A DNA stretch of 64,000 nt from Akebia trifoliata (GCA_017979445.1 CM030711.1:39610757-39674756), one strand, 5' to 3'. Counted from the first letter of the stretch, positions 11,993 through 22,622 are shown. Translations and numbers: made by a program. The notes: generated by a model from the sequence alone, not told the origin.

Positions 11993-12956
11993 CCATCATT
12001 TTCTATGAGCAACTCATGCTCTCAAGCCCCCATCTCTCAACCTAAAACTCAACCAAAATTTCTACTCATTCTCTCATTTTCTAAACTTAAACTCACTCTA
12101 CCCTCAACCATCTTATTCAACTCTCAAGTCTACTTTTCAAGGTTCAACTTCATCAAGGGACAAGGTGGGCTTTAACATGTAAATTTTATTTCAAGGCTTG
12201 CATCTTCTTCTTCTAACCCTCTACTTTATTTTCTTTTTTAGAAATCTCTTAGGATGTAATGAATACCCTCTCCTATCCCCGGTAAATTGGATTAAGGTTC
12301 GATCAAAAGGATGGGGGTTGAAGCCCTTTTTTACCTTAACATCATGCATCATCTTGTACACAATGCACACGCTCACCTATGCATGGCAATGATGAAGAAA
12401 TGTGTCATCCTCTTGATGAGGAGAAACACTAAGTTTCTAGCCATGCATACATGCATCAAGGTTGTGGTCTCAAGGGAATTCCATCATGAAGTCTCTTTAA
12501 AAGCTCAAACTTACATTCATATGCCCAAATGCAATGTGACTACATGGGTCATTCTCTTCCATAGAATGTCCTTAATGTCATTTTGAATCAAAATCCTTTT
12601 GAAAAGGGGACATTTCGATTTAATGCACACACCACCCTTGTCATGCATTCTCATGCATTTTTAATATTTATTTTCTCAATTTTTTTACAAAATAAAATGG
12701 CCAAATAAGGTAACCACCTTTGGTGGAGAGGATGGGGTGCCTAACACCTTCCCTATCCTCTAATCGGACCTCTTTACCTAGATCTTAGGTAGACCTTGCC
12801 CTTTTCCAACGAATGAGAGTCACTACAATGCCATGAAAAAAATAGTTTTTCAAAAAATCGATTCGGGTGCCCATTCACACCTATTTCCAAAAAAGGAATG
12901 GTGGCGACTCCAAACAATGTAGCATTGAGGTTCATGGCGAACATTTCATGTCTACA

Positions 12957-14000
12957 ATGAGACAAGGGTATTATTAGCCTATGATGGAAATAGATTGTCA
13001 TCATCTGGTCAAGACCTACCACAAATGCCAAATACATACAAATCTCATACACGTGCCACCTTCCAAATTAGTTGGTTTGACTTCACCGTGGCCATTTTCA
13101 GTTTGGTAAATTGATATCATTGGTAAAATCTCACCCTAAGACATCAAATGGGCACGAATACATTCTAGTTGCTATCGATTATTTTACAAAGTGGGTCGAA
13201 GCAGCTTCGTATGCTGTCCTCATTGCCTCCCGAGTTGCAAAGTTTATTCGAGCAAATATCATCAGTTGATATGGGGTACCTTCGAAACTGATCTCTTATA
13301 ACGGGTCCCACTTCAAAGCTGAGGTTATTACACTGTGTTCAAGGTTCAAAATCTCGCACCATAAATCATTTCCTTATTGTCCTCAGACCAATAGAGCAGT
13401 TGAGGCGACCAATAAGAATCTAAAAACAATCATCAGAAAAACGTGTTAATCATATCGAGATTGGTAAGAAAAATTGTCATTTGCATTATGGGCATATCGA
13501 ACTTCAATTCGATCTTCTACTGGATCTATTCCCTACTCCTTAGTGTATGGCATGGAAGCAGTCTTGCCAACTGAAATGAAAATCCCATCTCTCAGGGTCT
13601 TGTTAGAAAGTCAACTATCAAAAGCAAACTGGATTCGTCAACAGTATGAAGAATTAAATTTGATCGAAGAAAAATGACTAAGAGCTTTGTACCACGTACA
13701 AGCTTACCAAATAAGAGTTGCCCGTGCGTTTGACAAAAAGATCAAGGCACGTCACTTACAAGTCGGGAATTTAGTACTCAAAGAGAATCGGGCTCCTATC
13801 TTTGATCCTAGAGGGAAGTTCAAACCAAATTCCGGAGGTTCATTCATCATCAAGGAAATATTACCGGAGGTTCGTTCATCATCAAGGAAATATTACCGGG
13901 AAAAGCTGTCAAACTTCAAAACTATGATGGAATTGAATTACCAGAACCAACAAACCTTGATCAAATCAAACAGTACTATATCTAAAGAGGTCATCTTTGG
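12957..14000 (+). pseudogene. Tat integrase, core and C-terminal part
   Basis: The frame continues exactly across solo LTR B with RQGYYWPMMEIDCHH and HKCQI, the rest of the HHCC zinc domain. The catalytic core follows: Asp at 13177 in LVAIDYFTKW; the second Asp replaced by Tyr at 13297 (LISYNGSHF); Glu kept at 13402 (AVEATNKN). [14 protein letters not shown] and YGMEAVLP are the conserved tail motifs. Several stops occur (about 13267, 13446, 13467, 13675). A 32-bp duplication at 13832 shifts the end. It would have inserted cDNA into the host genome; it cannot now. Confidence 0.85.
13832..13895 (+). repeat. 32-bp tandem duplication in integrase
   Basis: CCGGAGGTTCATTCATCATC and the 12 bases after it repeat immediately at 13864 with one A/G change. 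Since 32 is not a multiple of three, it shifts the integrase C-terminal frame. It looks like replication slippage. Confidence 0.85.
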
Positions 14001-14486
14001 TCGAATCAATTCTCCTATTACCCAGTTCAATATATCCCTTCTCAACCCCTTTGCAGTTTTTTTTTCAAAAGGAAAATACATTTTTCGTTCTCAACTTGAC
14101 CACCCAACTTAGGGGAGGAAAAAATTCGAACTACATTTTGGTTTGATCCCAAAAGTCTGGGGTACGTAAATAACCTGAGAAGTTACTTCAGGCCTGACCA
14201 CATCAAAATAAAAAAAAATAGATTTCTCGACATGAAATTTTTTTTTAAAAAAGGTATTATCAAATGGGGAAGAAAATTCAAGAAAAAGAGAAAATGCCAC
14301 ACAAGGGGCATTCGGGTATTTGAGCCTCAAAATTCTTTTCTTTTTATATCCAGTCTTAAGCTTACCCATGAAAGTCCTCCTAAGTATCATATGAAAAATT
14401 CAAGGAAGATAGCAAAATATAATCATACAGCAATTCCAAAAGTTCAGAAAAGGGAAGAAAAAGAAAAATGGGACCTGCTAAGTTGA
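14001..14486 (+). other. start of the Tat 3' untranslated region
   Basis: Sequence after integrase is A-rich and non-coding. The open frames over it (14109-14390 minus, 14232-14486 plus) are low-complexity Lys/Phe strings with no family pattern. Confidence 0.5.
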
Positions 14487-14850
14487 GAACCCGAAAGGGC
14501 TACTTAAGCAAAAATTAAGATAAGCTCGCAAGTTTGAAAATTCGAAAGGATAATCTTGATAATAATTAGAGCATAGGAAAAAAGCCTACTAGGTTGAAAA
14601 CCCGAAAAAGGTGACTTAGACAACTATTAAGGCAAGCTCGCAAGATTGAAAATCTGAAAGAACGACTTTGGCAATAATTAGAGCAAAGAAAAAAGAAAAG
14701 AAAGCTCGTTAGATCGAAAACCTGAAAAGATGATCTAGGCAAAAGCTAGAGCATGCTCGCTAGTTTGAAAACATGAAAGAGAAATTTAGGTAAAAGTTAG
14801 CAACAAAGAAAAATAGAAGAAAATCTCTATAGAGTTGAAAAGCTAAAAAG
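14487..14850 (+). repeat. about 60-70 bp diverged tandem repeat in the 3' UTR
   Basis: The motif GTTGAAAACCCGAAAAAGG followed by GACTTAGGCAAAAATTAG recurs about six times, spaced roughly 60-70 bases apart, alternating with AAGCTCGCAAG. Repeats like this between pol and the 3' LTR are known in Tat-lineage elements. Confidence 0.65.
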
Positions 14851-15500
14851 TGGTCCAAGCCGAAACATCTAAAGTCCGAATAATCAAGTTTAACACTTAG
14901 TTTAAACCAAACGATGACTCAGAAGCCACAAGTATCTTGTCTACGATTGATCTAAATATTTTTTGCTTTTCCAAGTAAATCAAGGGGAAGAAGGGTGAAT
15001 TCTATGGTGAATCTCGAAAGAAAATATTTTGTTCTCTTGAGCCTAACTCAACATCTTCAATCTTCAATCAGAGTTAAAAGTTGAATATTTATTGCGCTTG
15101 TCGTAATCAAATATTTCAAACCTTCATACAAGGAGCACTTTCTTTCTTCTCTGATATGTAGTTTTCCCCTTATACTAGGGGTATTTTTTTACAAGATGTG
15201 TTCAATACAATGTTTCCTGTCAAGCTAGACGCATTTTGTTTTCAAACTTGATCAGTGTTAATCCTAAAGGATAATGGGAACCCCGAATTTAAGGTTACCC
15301 TCTTGATGGCAATTTTTTTTTTTGAAAACCCCTAAGGTACAAAGAAGTTAAAAAATTCATAAATTTTTTTGAAAAACCTTAAGGTCCAAACAGAAGCATT
15401 TATGATCTCATTACTCTTTCACATGGAATAGGAGATAGGGCATTCTTTCTTTCTTTCCAGATTCATTAATGTCTTTCTTGTACTTATTCATTAATTATTT
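14851..15500 (+). other. unique part of the Tat 3' region
   Basis: No gene is seen and repeats are short or absent. It lies between two tandem arrays and is non-coding. Confidence 0.4.
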
Positions 15501-15501
15501 T

Positions 15502-15621
15502 CCAGATTTATTCATTTTTTCCCAGATTTATTCATTCTTTCTTAGATTCATTGATTCCATCCTAGATTTATTCATTATTTCTCATATTCATCCATTCTCT
15601 CCCAGATTTATTCATTTTGCT
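15502..15621 (+). repeat. 20-bp tandem array
   Basis: Units with the core CCCAGATTTATTCATTNTTT begin at 15502, 15522, 15542, 15562, 15582 and 15602, a strict 20-bp period with base changes. The array runs directly into the 33-bp array that follows. Confidence 0.85.
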
Positions 15622-16200
15622 CAGATGTCGTCGAGGGTTATCTCGGATATTGCTCAGTTTCGCTTAGAGGCCTCCGAAGATTATCTAGGATTTTACTCAG
15701 TTGCCGCCGAGGGTTATCTCAGATTTTACTCAATTGTCGCCGAGGGTTATCTCAGATTTTGCTCAAATGCCATCGAGGGTTATCTTGCATTTTGCTCAGT
15801 TGCCACCAACGGTTTTCCTAAATTTTGCTCAGATGTCGCCGAAGGTTATCTCGGATTTTACTCAGTTGCCATCGAGGGATATCTCAGATTTTGCTTAGTG
15901 GCCACCAAGGGTTATCTCGAATTTCGCTCAGATACCGCCGAGGGTTATCTAGGATTTTGCTCAATTTTCGCTAAGGGTTTTCTTGGATTTTGCTCAGTTG
16001 TCACCGAGGGTTATCTCGGATTTTGCTCAGTTGCCACTAAGGGTTATCTTGAATTTTGCTCAGTTGCCGCCAAGGGTTTTTTTGGATTTTGCTTAGTTAC
16101 CACCGAGGATTTTCTCAAATTTTACTTAGATGCCGCCGAGGGTTATCTCAAATATTACTTAATTTTGTTCAAATGCCGCCGAGGATTATCTCAGATTTTA
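15619..16200 (+). repeat. 33-bp minisatellite, about 17 units
   Basis: The unit is roughly CTCAGTTGCCGCCGAGGGTT plus ATCTCGGATTTTG. Starts at 15696, 15729 and 15762 show the exact 33-bp step. One unit near 15652 and one near 16158 are about 10 bp longer. Because 33 is divisible by three, the array keeps a 248-codon frame open from 15469 to 16215, giving an 11-residue periodic peptide with core GYLGFCSVAAE. I read this as a by-product of the period rather than a gene. Its place in the 3' UTR of a Tat element matches the known habit of that lineage to carry satellites there. Confidence 0.9.
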
Positions 16201-16518
16201 CTCAGTTTATACTGAAATTATGCTCAATTTTTACTTAAACCACATGAGATTTATCTCAAATTCAAAATACACATGTGCACATTATTCCATTAGTCAGGGA
16301 AAATTCTCTAAAATTCAAGGATTTAATACCATCAGTGAGAGCTCGTGCTCGAGGACCTGACAACTTTTAGTTCGATGAGAGTTTTACCCTTAAGGATCCG
16401 AACGTCCCGAAGATTTACTAAATCAGACTGCAAAATGAACTGTCACTAGGTTTGGAATTCAGATATCGTACTATCTACTAAAATAGATTTGCATCTAGTT
16501 TGCTTCAACCCTCTGCCA
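16201..16518 (+). other. Tat 3' region between minisatellite and LTR
   Basis: Non-coding. No clear polypurine tract is visible before the LTR, which fits a small deletion or divergence at the LTR start. Confidence 0.4.
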
Positions 16519-17796
16519 AATAGGGGTACCCCAATACTTTATTTGTTACTAGATATGTTTCAGAAATACAGATCAAGTATTTCAAACTATCAACACTATA
16601 AAAATCATGCTACACTAGGAAAATATAATCCCAAAAACATAGAAATCATCATCTTGCAGACAAAAAGAAGCTCCACAATAAAAATCACTAAAAAATTATC
16701 AAATTATCAAAATACCCCTAACATCAAAACAACCTTAGAGTCCCCCTTATGGTTAGGAAAATCTTTTCGAACACATAAAATAGTAAAGTAAAACAAAATA
16801 AACTATTTCGTCAATTTTCACCAGATTCGACAAAATTACAAAAATACCCCTCATAGAATTCGCGATCATTTAATGTCAAAAAATTTGATAAATAACACAA
16901 ACCAATAATCTCATTGAATTCCTTACGAAAAATCGATTCCAAAACATCCCAGAACATCGAAAACCGACTTGAAACGTAAAAGTTCTCTTCGGAGGCAAAA
17001 CGATAATTTTCTAATTTTTAAAAATTTTAATTTCGAAATTAATAAATAAAATATTAATTAACGTAAAGTAAAATCTTAATAAAATTAATTTAAAAATCTA
17101 AACCAAGTCAATCTCATAAGACTTAAGTCAAAACCCTAACCAAGTCAATATCATAAGACTTAAGTCAAAACCCTAATCTAAAGGAACCAAGTCAATCTCA
17201 TAAGACTTAAGTCAAAATCCTAATTAAAACCTTAATATAAAAAGGACTAAGTCAATCTCATAAGACTAAAGTCAAAACCTTAATTAAAACCCTACCTAAT
17301 CAAACACTCTCTAGAGAACCTCCACAACCTAATTTCGCATCACAAAAAGTAGGTCAAAAAATCTTTTAGGAAACACTTAGATCTAAGAAGGAGGCACTTC
17401 ATCTTGGAGATCTGAAGCGAATTCAGTGACAGAAACGAAGCGATGGAAGTATCTTACGAAGAATCATTATATCAGTTCTAAGGGAACCAATTATTGTGAT
17501 CGTACAAGTATATTTCTTTTTTATATTTTTTATTTGTTTTATTTATTTATTTTAGATTTTTTTAGCAATATAATCTTCTCAAAAAATAGTAGAGACCGGC
17601 GTTTGTCGGACGAGGTTGGTTCCTAACACCTTCCAATCCGTAACGTGATCCCTGGACTTAGTTTCTTTTGTAGATTAGTGGTTTTTATCCATCTTGAGTT
17701 AATGCTCGATTCCGATACCGTAATAACTAGGTAGCAACTCCCAAATCTCAAAGTCAAAAGTAGATCCGCACACCCCGCAGATCGAGGGCGCTTTCA
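16519..17796 (+). mobile_element. 5'-truncated Tat LTR (probable 3' LTR)
   Basis: From CCAATACTTTATTTGTTAC at about 16519 to CTTTCA at 17796 this matches the reverse complement of solo LTR A, base for base over long stretches. The first 80 or so bases of copy A (TGTAGACACCCC onward) have no counterpart here. It lies in plus orientation downstream of integrase and the 3' repeats, so it is best read as the 3' LTR of the Tat element. Without a target duplication or polypurine tract, an independent LTR insertion cannot be excluded. Confidence 0.7.
17090..17300 (+). repeat. about 35-60 bp repeats in the LTR
   Basis: The core CAAGTCAATCTCATAAGACT plus TAAGTCAAAACCCTAA recurs four times. Solo LTR A has the matching reverse-complement repeats near 7170-7330, so the repeats predate the split of the two copies. 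Confidence 0.7.
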
Positions 17797-18006
17797 CACT
17801 CAAAAGTAAATAAAACACCAAAGCCTACGACCAATATCCTATTCCATGAATGAATAAGGAGCTACCAATCACTTACGAATAAAACAATGAAAAAGTCCTC
17901 AAACCTAAGTCGAGTGTGCCCTCCGTTTGATATTCCTAAAGAATCAAAGTTATTCTTAGAACATCAGATTCATTCTAATCTGATCTAACCTATAAGTTTG
18001 GTTCAA

Positions 18007-18603
18007 AAACATAGCCAAATCAAGGTGGTTCGACCTCTTTTGTCGACCCTTCTATGTATTCTCTCAATGGTGTTTGGCTTTCTTAGCTGCCCATCTATGT
18101 ATTCTCTCAAAGGTGTTTTGCCACCTTGGCTGACCAATTATATGTTATCTCAAGGAGGTTCAGTTCAATTTCATTATGAGAGTCGACCTTAAAACCCGAC
18201 CTTCCTATTAGTTTCACTATAAGGTTCAACCTCATTAGACTACCCTTTTATCAATTTTACTATGAGGTCCAGCCTCGTTAGCCAATCCTCATATCTATTT
18301 TATTATGAGGTTCGGCCTCCTTGGCTAATCACTCCTATCAGTTTCACTATGAGGTTTGACCTATTTAGCTAAGCTTCCTATCAGTTTCACCATAAGGTTT
18401 GGCCTCCTTGGCCGACCCTCTTATCGGTTTCACTACAAGGTTTAGCCTCATTTGTCGACCCCCCATCAATATCACTATGAGGTTTGGCTTCCTTGGACCA
18501 TGAGGTTTGGCCTCCTTGGTCGACCCTCTTATTAGTTTCACTATAGGCTTAGCCCCTTGGCTGAACCCCCTTATCGGTCTTATTATAGGTTTGGTCCCCT
18601 TAA
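18007..18603 (+). repeat. 43-bp minisatellite, about 14 units
   Basis: The unit is close to CTTATCAGTTTCACTATGAG followed by GTTTGGCCTCCTTGGCCGACC. Most units are 43 bp, a few are 36-44, and they are strongly diverged. The array ends shortly before a purine tract and an LTR-like sequence, the same arrangement as in the Tat 3' region upstream. It is likely the 3' UTR satellite of a second, otherwise lost element. Confidence 0.85.
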
Positions 18604-18673
18604 TAGTAAAGATTACACAAGATTACTAAAGTAGCAAGAGTTCCACCATCAAGAAAAAATAGATACGGTGCTT

Positions 18674-19080
18674 GAAAGGGGGTTGCAGTTACATAACTTG
18701 ACTAAGTTAACTTGAAAATTGAATAGTTATCGAATTAGAGCAGTTACACATTTAGCTCACTTCTCATGTAGGTTGAGAGAATCATGAGGAGTGGGTCTTC
18801 GTGATCATCAAAGTATCATGGGTTTTTATTACTATAAATGTTAGATAACATGAGAAAGAGTGGTTACAATTGAGTCTACTACCCCAGTAAGAGTTCAATC
18901 TATAAATAGAGAAACTTCTCTCACTCAAATAAGAAGGTACAATATACACAAAAAATCGTTAATCTAATTCTCTTATTTTTTACTTTGAAACTTTTACCAA
19001 GTTCTAACTTGATCGTTGGAAACCCTTTGACCGCCATCGCACCAGTATCTTATTAGGTGAAAACTGACACAGAGAAGATG
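18674..19080 (+). mobile_element. LTR-like fragment preceded by a polypurine tract
   Basis: GAAAGGGGG at 18674-18682 resembles a polypurine tract. It is followed one base later by TGCAGTTAC, a fitting LTR start. A TATA box (TATAAATA, 18901-18908) lies about 220 bp in. Downstream is a CTTGATCGTTGGAAACCC stretch of the kind seen in R-U5 regions. The right end and target duplication are not resolved. The same piece with the minisatellite before it looks like the 3' end of another LTR element. Confidence 0.55.
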
Positions 19081-19839
19081 GCCAAAACAAAATAAAAGCT
19101 TACCAGAGACCAAAGAATTCATTTATGCAATACAAAATTCGAGAATCAAGAAAACAAATAATACATAGATCTCGAGGAATGGGAGATCCAAAGAAACACC
19201 TACATATACCAAATTTATCAAATTGCCAAAATTTCCTTTTAATCTTAATGTATCGAAATAAACCTCATGAAAATTAAAAATTCCTAAATTCACATTTTAA
19301 ATTAAAAAAGACTTTTCCAACATATAGGTTACAAACTATACAAGATTAGTTTATCTATTTAAGATTTCAAAAATATTGTTTTAATTTTTTTAGTATTATA
19401 ATGAGAGAATGCAGTAAAGGATTGTTGCACCAAATATTATTTAAGATTTTTTAATATTGTAATGAGGGAAAGCAATTGAGGATTGTTGACACCAAATTTT
19501 CTTCTAAAAGTTCCCCTACGATAGAGATTTTTTTTTGTGTCAAAATTCATAAAATTGTAAATCCATAATAACCATGTTAGTTGATGTGTTGGAATTAAAC
19601 ATATGTATCTTTAATCTTCAATATCACAATTAGTTAAGGGATGCGTATTAATTACCAGGTGGAAATAAAATCCCAATTCTTAGATCAAATTAATTTGATT
19701 GGTGTTTGAAGATCTTATAATCTTGAAATCTTACGTTGGTGTGGGCCTACATAAAAAATTTCCAAATTAGACCATTTTGTATATCCTTATTTAGACTAAT
19801 AGTTGGTATTATTGAAATGATAGACTACTAAATCTGAAG
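19081..19839. other. non-coding AT-rich DNA
   Basis: No gene seen. TTAAGATTTTTTAATATTGTAATGAGG-like strings occur twice (about 19380 and 19440), a small local duplication. Confidence 0.4.
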
Positions 19840-20470
19840 TAGGCTTGGGCATCCTCTTTGGAGTTAAAGGGGGGGTAAAAGAGAAAATATAGTAAAGTTC
19901 AAGGGATATTATAAAAAACGGGGGTGAGGAGGAAAAAAAATATAGTTAAAGGAGGAGATTAGGAAAGATAATAAAGTGGGGTTGTGTGGACTTCACTTAT
20001 TTGTTTCAAACTTTATACCCTACAAAATTATAACTAAGTGGGGTCCACTATTGTGTTTTATTATATAAATGAGAGTTTACTTACTTAGAAGGGTATTATT
20101 GAAGGGGATTGAGAAAAATATAAAGAAAATAAAGTTTAAAGGAGAAGAAAAGGAAAGGCAATAAAGTAGGATTGTTTGGACCCCACTTCTTTGTCTCAAT
20201 CTTTATAGCCACAAAATTCTAATAACTACAGTTTCTTAGGGGTATAAAGAGAGGTCCACTGTTATGTTTTATTATATAGATTCTAAAAGGAAAGACAATA
20301 AATTTGAAAAAGGGAAATGAGGAAAGAAATTAAAGTGGGATTGTTTAGACCCCACTTCTTTATCTTTATTGTTATACACACAAAACTATCGCAATTATTG
20401 TTTCTTGGGGGTATAAAGAGAGGGGTCTACCGTTGTATTTTAATATATATAGATTCCAATAGGGTAACTC
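19840..20470 (+). repeat. three diverged copies of a roughly 190-bp repeat
   Basis: The motif AATAAAGTGGGATTGTTTGGACCCCACTTCTTTG and, about 110 bp later, GGTCCACTATTGTGTTTTAT plus ATATA appear near 19970-20060, 20165-20275 and 20330-20450. The second and third copies are the more alike. Purine-rich strings linked to them (AGAAGGGTATTATTGAA) recur at 24890-25010. Non-coding; family not recognised. Confidence 0.7.
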
Positions 20471-21487
20471 TATTATGTCAAGTGGGAACTCAATTAGTCA
20501 TTTGAAAACCTGAGTTATTTGTGTTATATCTAATACTCTTTTGTGAGAATAGCAAATAAATGAGTTTTTGAATTTTAAAATATTAAAAGTAATTTCTTAT
20601 ATATTAATATTATTTGAAAAGATTTTATTCAAATAGACTAGGATTTTCATTGAGTAGAGTCAAACTGGTTTGACTAGATTTGTATTTTATATTTCTTACA
20701 GTTGAAAAATATTTTTAATATTTTAAATTTAAAATTATATTCAATTTCTATTTCTTAGTGGTAAATAGAATACTTAATTCAATTAAGTTTCGAATAAGAT
20801 TTAGCTAAGTTTCCGCTTGGTTCAAACGAGTTCTAGTACTTGTAGTATTGACTTCAAACCCTTGAAAGGCTCCATAATTTAGCCAAATATGTTTCATTGA
20901 ATGAAGAAATATGGCTCAAGAAATAACACATGATCCTGACCATGAAAGCATTACATCCAATTAATGGTTGGAATTTTATTTGTATCTTGATAATATATAT
21001 CTCAATAATACTCATCTTGAGAACAGTCCCCAACAGTTGAGTTATGCATTTATTCAATCAAGATTCTTGTGTTATTTCTTGAGTCATATTTCTTTAGCAA
21101 GTTGAATGCATCCCATTTTATAATTGTTATAATGCCGATACTAGGGTTAAAAGACATAAGAAACATAGTGGCCCACTATTTTACACATTCTTCAACGAAG
21201 TCTTGAATATTTTCTTTAGCCAATTGAGTGCAACGCATTCTTCAGTGGGCAAACCCCAGACCCAAGCTCTATTTATGATCCCCTAAAATCAAAATAATTT
21301 CCTTGAAATCATAAATGCTCTTTGAAATGTGTCAGCCTCTTAATGTAATATTGTTTTTTTTTTTCTAGTTTGTAGTAGATTAGAATCAAGTGTGCGGTTT
21401 TTGGAATAATTTGACCTAGTTACCATTATTTTTAGATTTTACAAATAATTGAGGGGTATTTTTTATATTTTAAAAATAAATAAATAA
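20471..21487. other. non-coding DNA
   Basis: No gene, RNA gene or element end supported. CTTGAGCCATATTTCTT occurs near 20900 in inverted form and near 21080 in direct form (a short imperfect inverted repeat). Confidence 0.4.
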
Positions 21488-21496
21488 TGTTTTAAC

Positions 21497-21999
21497 GGGA
21501 CAGACTAGTTGCACACCACGAACTGTTGGTTGCACACCAACCTTAACAAAATCCTTCACTTTTTTGTATTTTTATGACCTACTAGTTGCACTCTAATACC
21601 TAATTTTTAGGGTTTAAGCTTTATTTTAACTTGTAACTTTGTATTATTTGTCCGTGCTCTATGTTGATCTGGTTTTGTGATTGCATTTGTTCGTATTCTC
21701 TTTAGCTCCAATTTAATAAAGGCACTAATTTTCTAATCTTTGTTTAGAATTTAATTCGAACCTGTGTATTTCAAGAGAACGTAACATTGTAAACATGATT
21801 TTGAAGCGAAAAAATATTTCTTGCAAAAATTACTGAACTATCACTAATTTCTTTGGACATAGTTGAGGAAGAACAAAAAAACAAAATTTTAAAAAAGGTG
21901 TGCAACATTTTTTTAATTATTTTTGAAGTGTAATCATCCAAATGCAAAGTAAGTGATGGAGTGCAATTGATAATGGGTGGTGTGCAACTAGTCGGTCCC
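21497..21999. mobile_element. MITE, possibly Mutator-like, 503 bp
   Basis: The ends are GGGACAGACTAGTTGCACAC (21497) and, inverted, GTGTGCAACTAGTCGGTCCC (ending 21999). They form about 22-bp terminal inverted repeats with one mismatch. The flanks TGTTTTAAC (21488-21496) and TATTTTAAT (22000-22008) agree at 7 of 9 positions, which suggests the 9-bp duplication of Mutator-like elements. There is no coding capacity. GTTGCACACC-like words also occur inside. Confidence 0.75.
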
Positions 22000-22262
22000 T
22001 ATTTTAATAGTATTGAACGTGTTCTCTACCACATTGTTATTATTCCTCTGTAATTTTTAAGATTGCATATAAGGGAATCCTCTCATTTAAAAATAATAGT
22101 TTTGATAAGGAAGTAATCTTAATTTTGAGGGAGAATATGTAAATAGTACTTGGATTAGGGATCTCCTCTGTAAAAGACAAATATTTTTTTTCTCATTTCT
22201 TTAAATATGAGAAAATTCTTGTTTAATGAGATTCATCTTCACTAAAAATCGAGAAGAGTAAT

Positions 22263-22430
22263 GTTGGAGTGACTTCGCAGGACACTGCATTTGACACTAA
22301 GCTAAAGTCATGGCATTCATATGAAACCATGTGAAACCATGACGCTTCTTAGACGTATCTCGATAAAAAAAATCTATGGTTCTGTGCACACCTCCACATT
22401 AACACAGTGTCATGGGAAGTCACTTTTAGC
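22263..22430 (+). mobile_element. 168-bp MITE, family M, copy 1
   Basis: It starts GTTGGAGTGACTTCG and ends GAAGTCACTTTTAGC (imperfect inverted). Inside it shares ATCTCGATAAAAAAAATCTATGGTTCTG and CACCTCCACATTAACAC-type strings with the copy at 24320-24487, in the same orientation and of the same length. Target duplication not clear. Confidence 0.7.
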
Positions 22431-22460
22431 ATTTTTCAATTGAGAAGCTCATTGGGTCTC

Positions 22461-22468
22461 TATAAAAA
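22461..22468 (+). promoter_or_regulatory. TATA box before the zinc-finger relic
   Basis: TATAAAAA in the context GTCTCTATAAAAAGG, about 160 bp before the first codon of the relic frame and 30 bp after MITE copy 1. The position would suit a short 5' UTR. Confidence 0.4.
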
Positions 22469-22622
22469 GGACCTGACCTCACCATTTCTAAGCCCATCAC
22501 AACTAAACCATATTCTCTCCTTAAGCCCTCAATTTTACTATTCCCTTCCTCCATCTTTCCCATTCAACCAACATGTGGAGAACCAACAAGGGGAGCTTCC
22601 AACCCATTTTGATGGAGATTGA

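Larger units (their letters stand above)
10847..12956 (+). mobile_element. solo LTR B with perfect 5-bp target duplication
   Basis: The 2110-bp LTR begins TGTAGACA and ends TGTCTACA, a perfect 8-bp terminal inversion. It is flanked by ATGAG at 10842-10846 and 12957-12961. Near its end are two features usual in Tat-type LTRs: GGGGTGCCTAACACCTTCCC (about 12734) and GGTGGCGACTCC (about 12900). A TATA box lies at 11985. No internal domains remain. The intact target duplication marks this as one of the younger events here; it sits inside the integrase gene of an already Tat-type host. Confidence 0.93.
2041..17796 (+). mobile_element. decayed Tat-lineage Ty3/gypsy LTR retrotransposon with nested insertions
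   Basis: The domain order on the plus strand is ORF1, gag, protease, RT, RNase H, a second (archaeal-type) RNase H, then integrase, and then a long repeat-rich 3' region. The second RNase H before integrase is the known hallmark of the Tat lineage (Ogre, Retand and relatives). An extra ORF before gag also fits Ogre-type members. All frames carry stops and frameshifts, so the element is dead. Two solo LTRs are nested in it. No 5' LTR or primer binding site is recognisable. The LTR at 16519-17796 lies at the expected 3' position but lacks its first 80 or so bases. The start of the element is therefore an estimate. Confidence 0.85.

Noticed and set aside
15469..16215. 248-codon open frame as a protein gene
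   Set aside because: Its length comes from a 33-bp tandem unit (multiple of three) in a retrotransposon 3' region; the start lies in a different 20-bp array and there is no gene-like context.
15502..18603. CRISPR-like array
   Set aside because: The repeats are contiguous minisatellites without unique spacers, and the DNA is a plant nuclear genome.
22407..22622. Frame upstream of the zinc-finger relic as its true N-terminus
   Set aside because: It has no ATG, overlaps the MITE and the TATA box, and ends in a stop directly before 22623.
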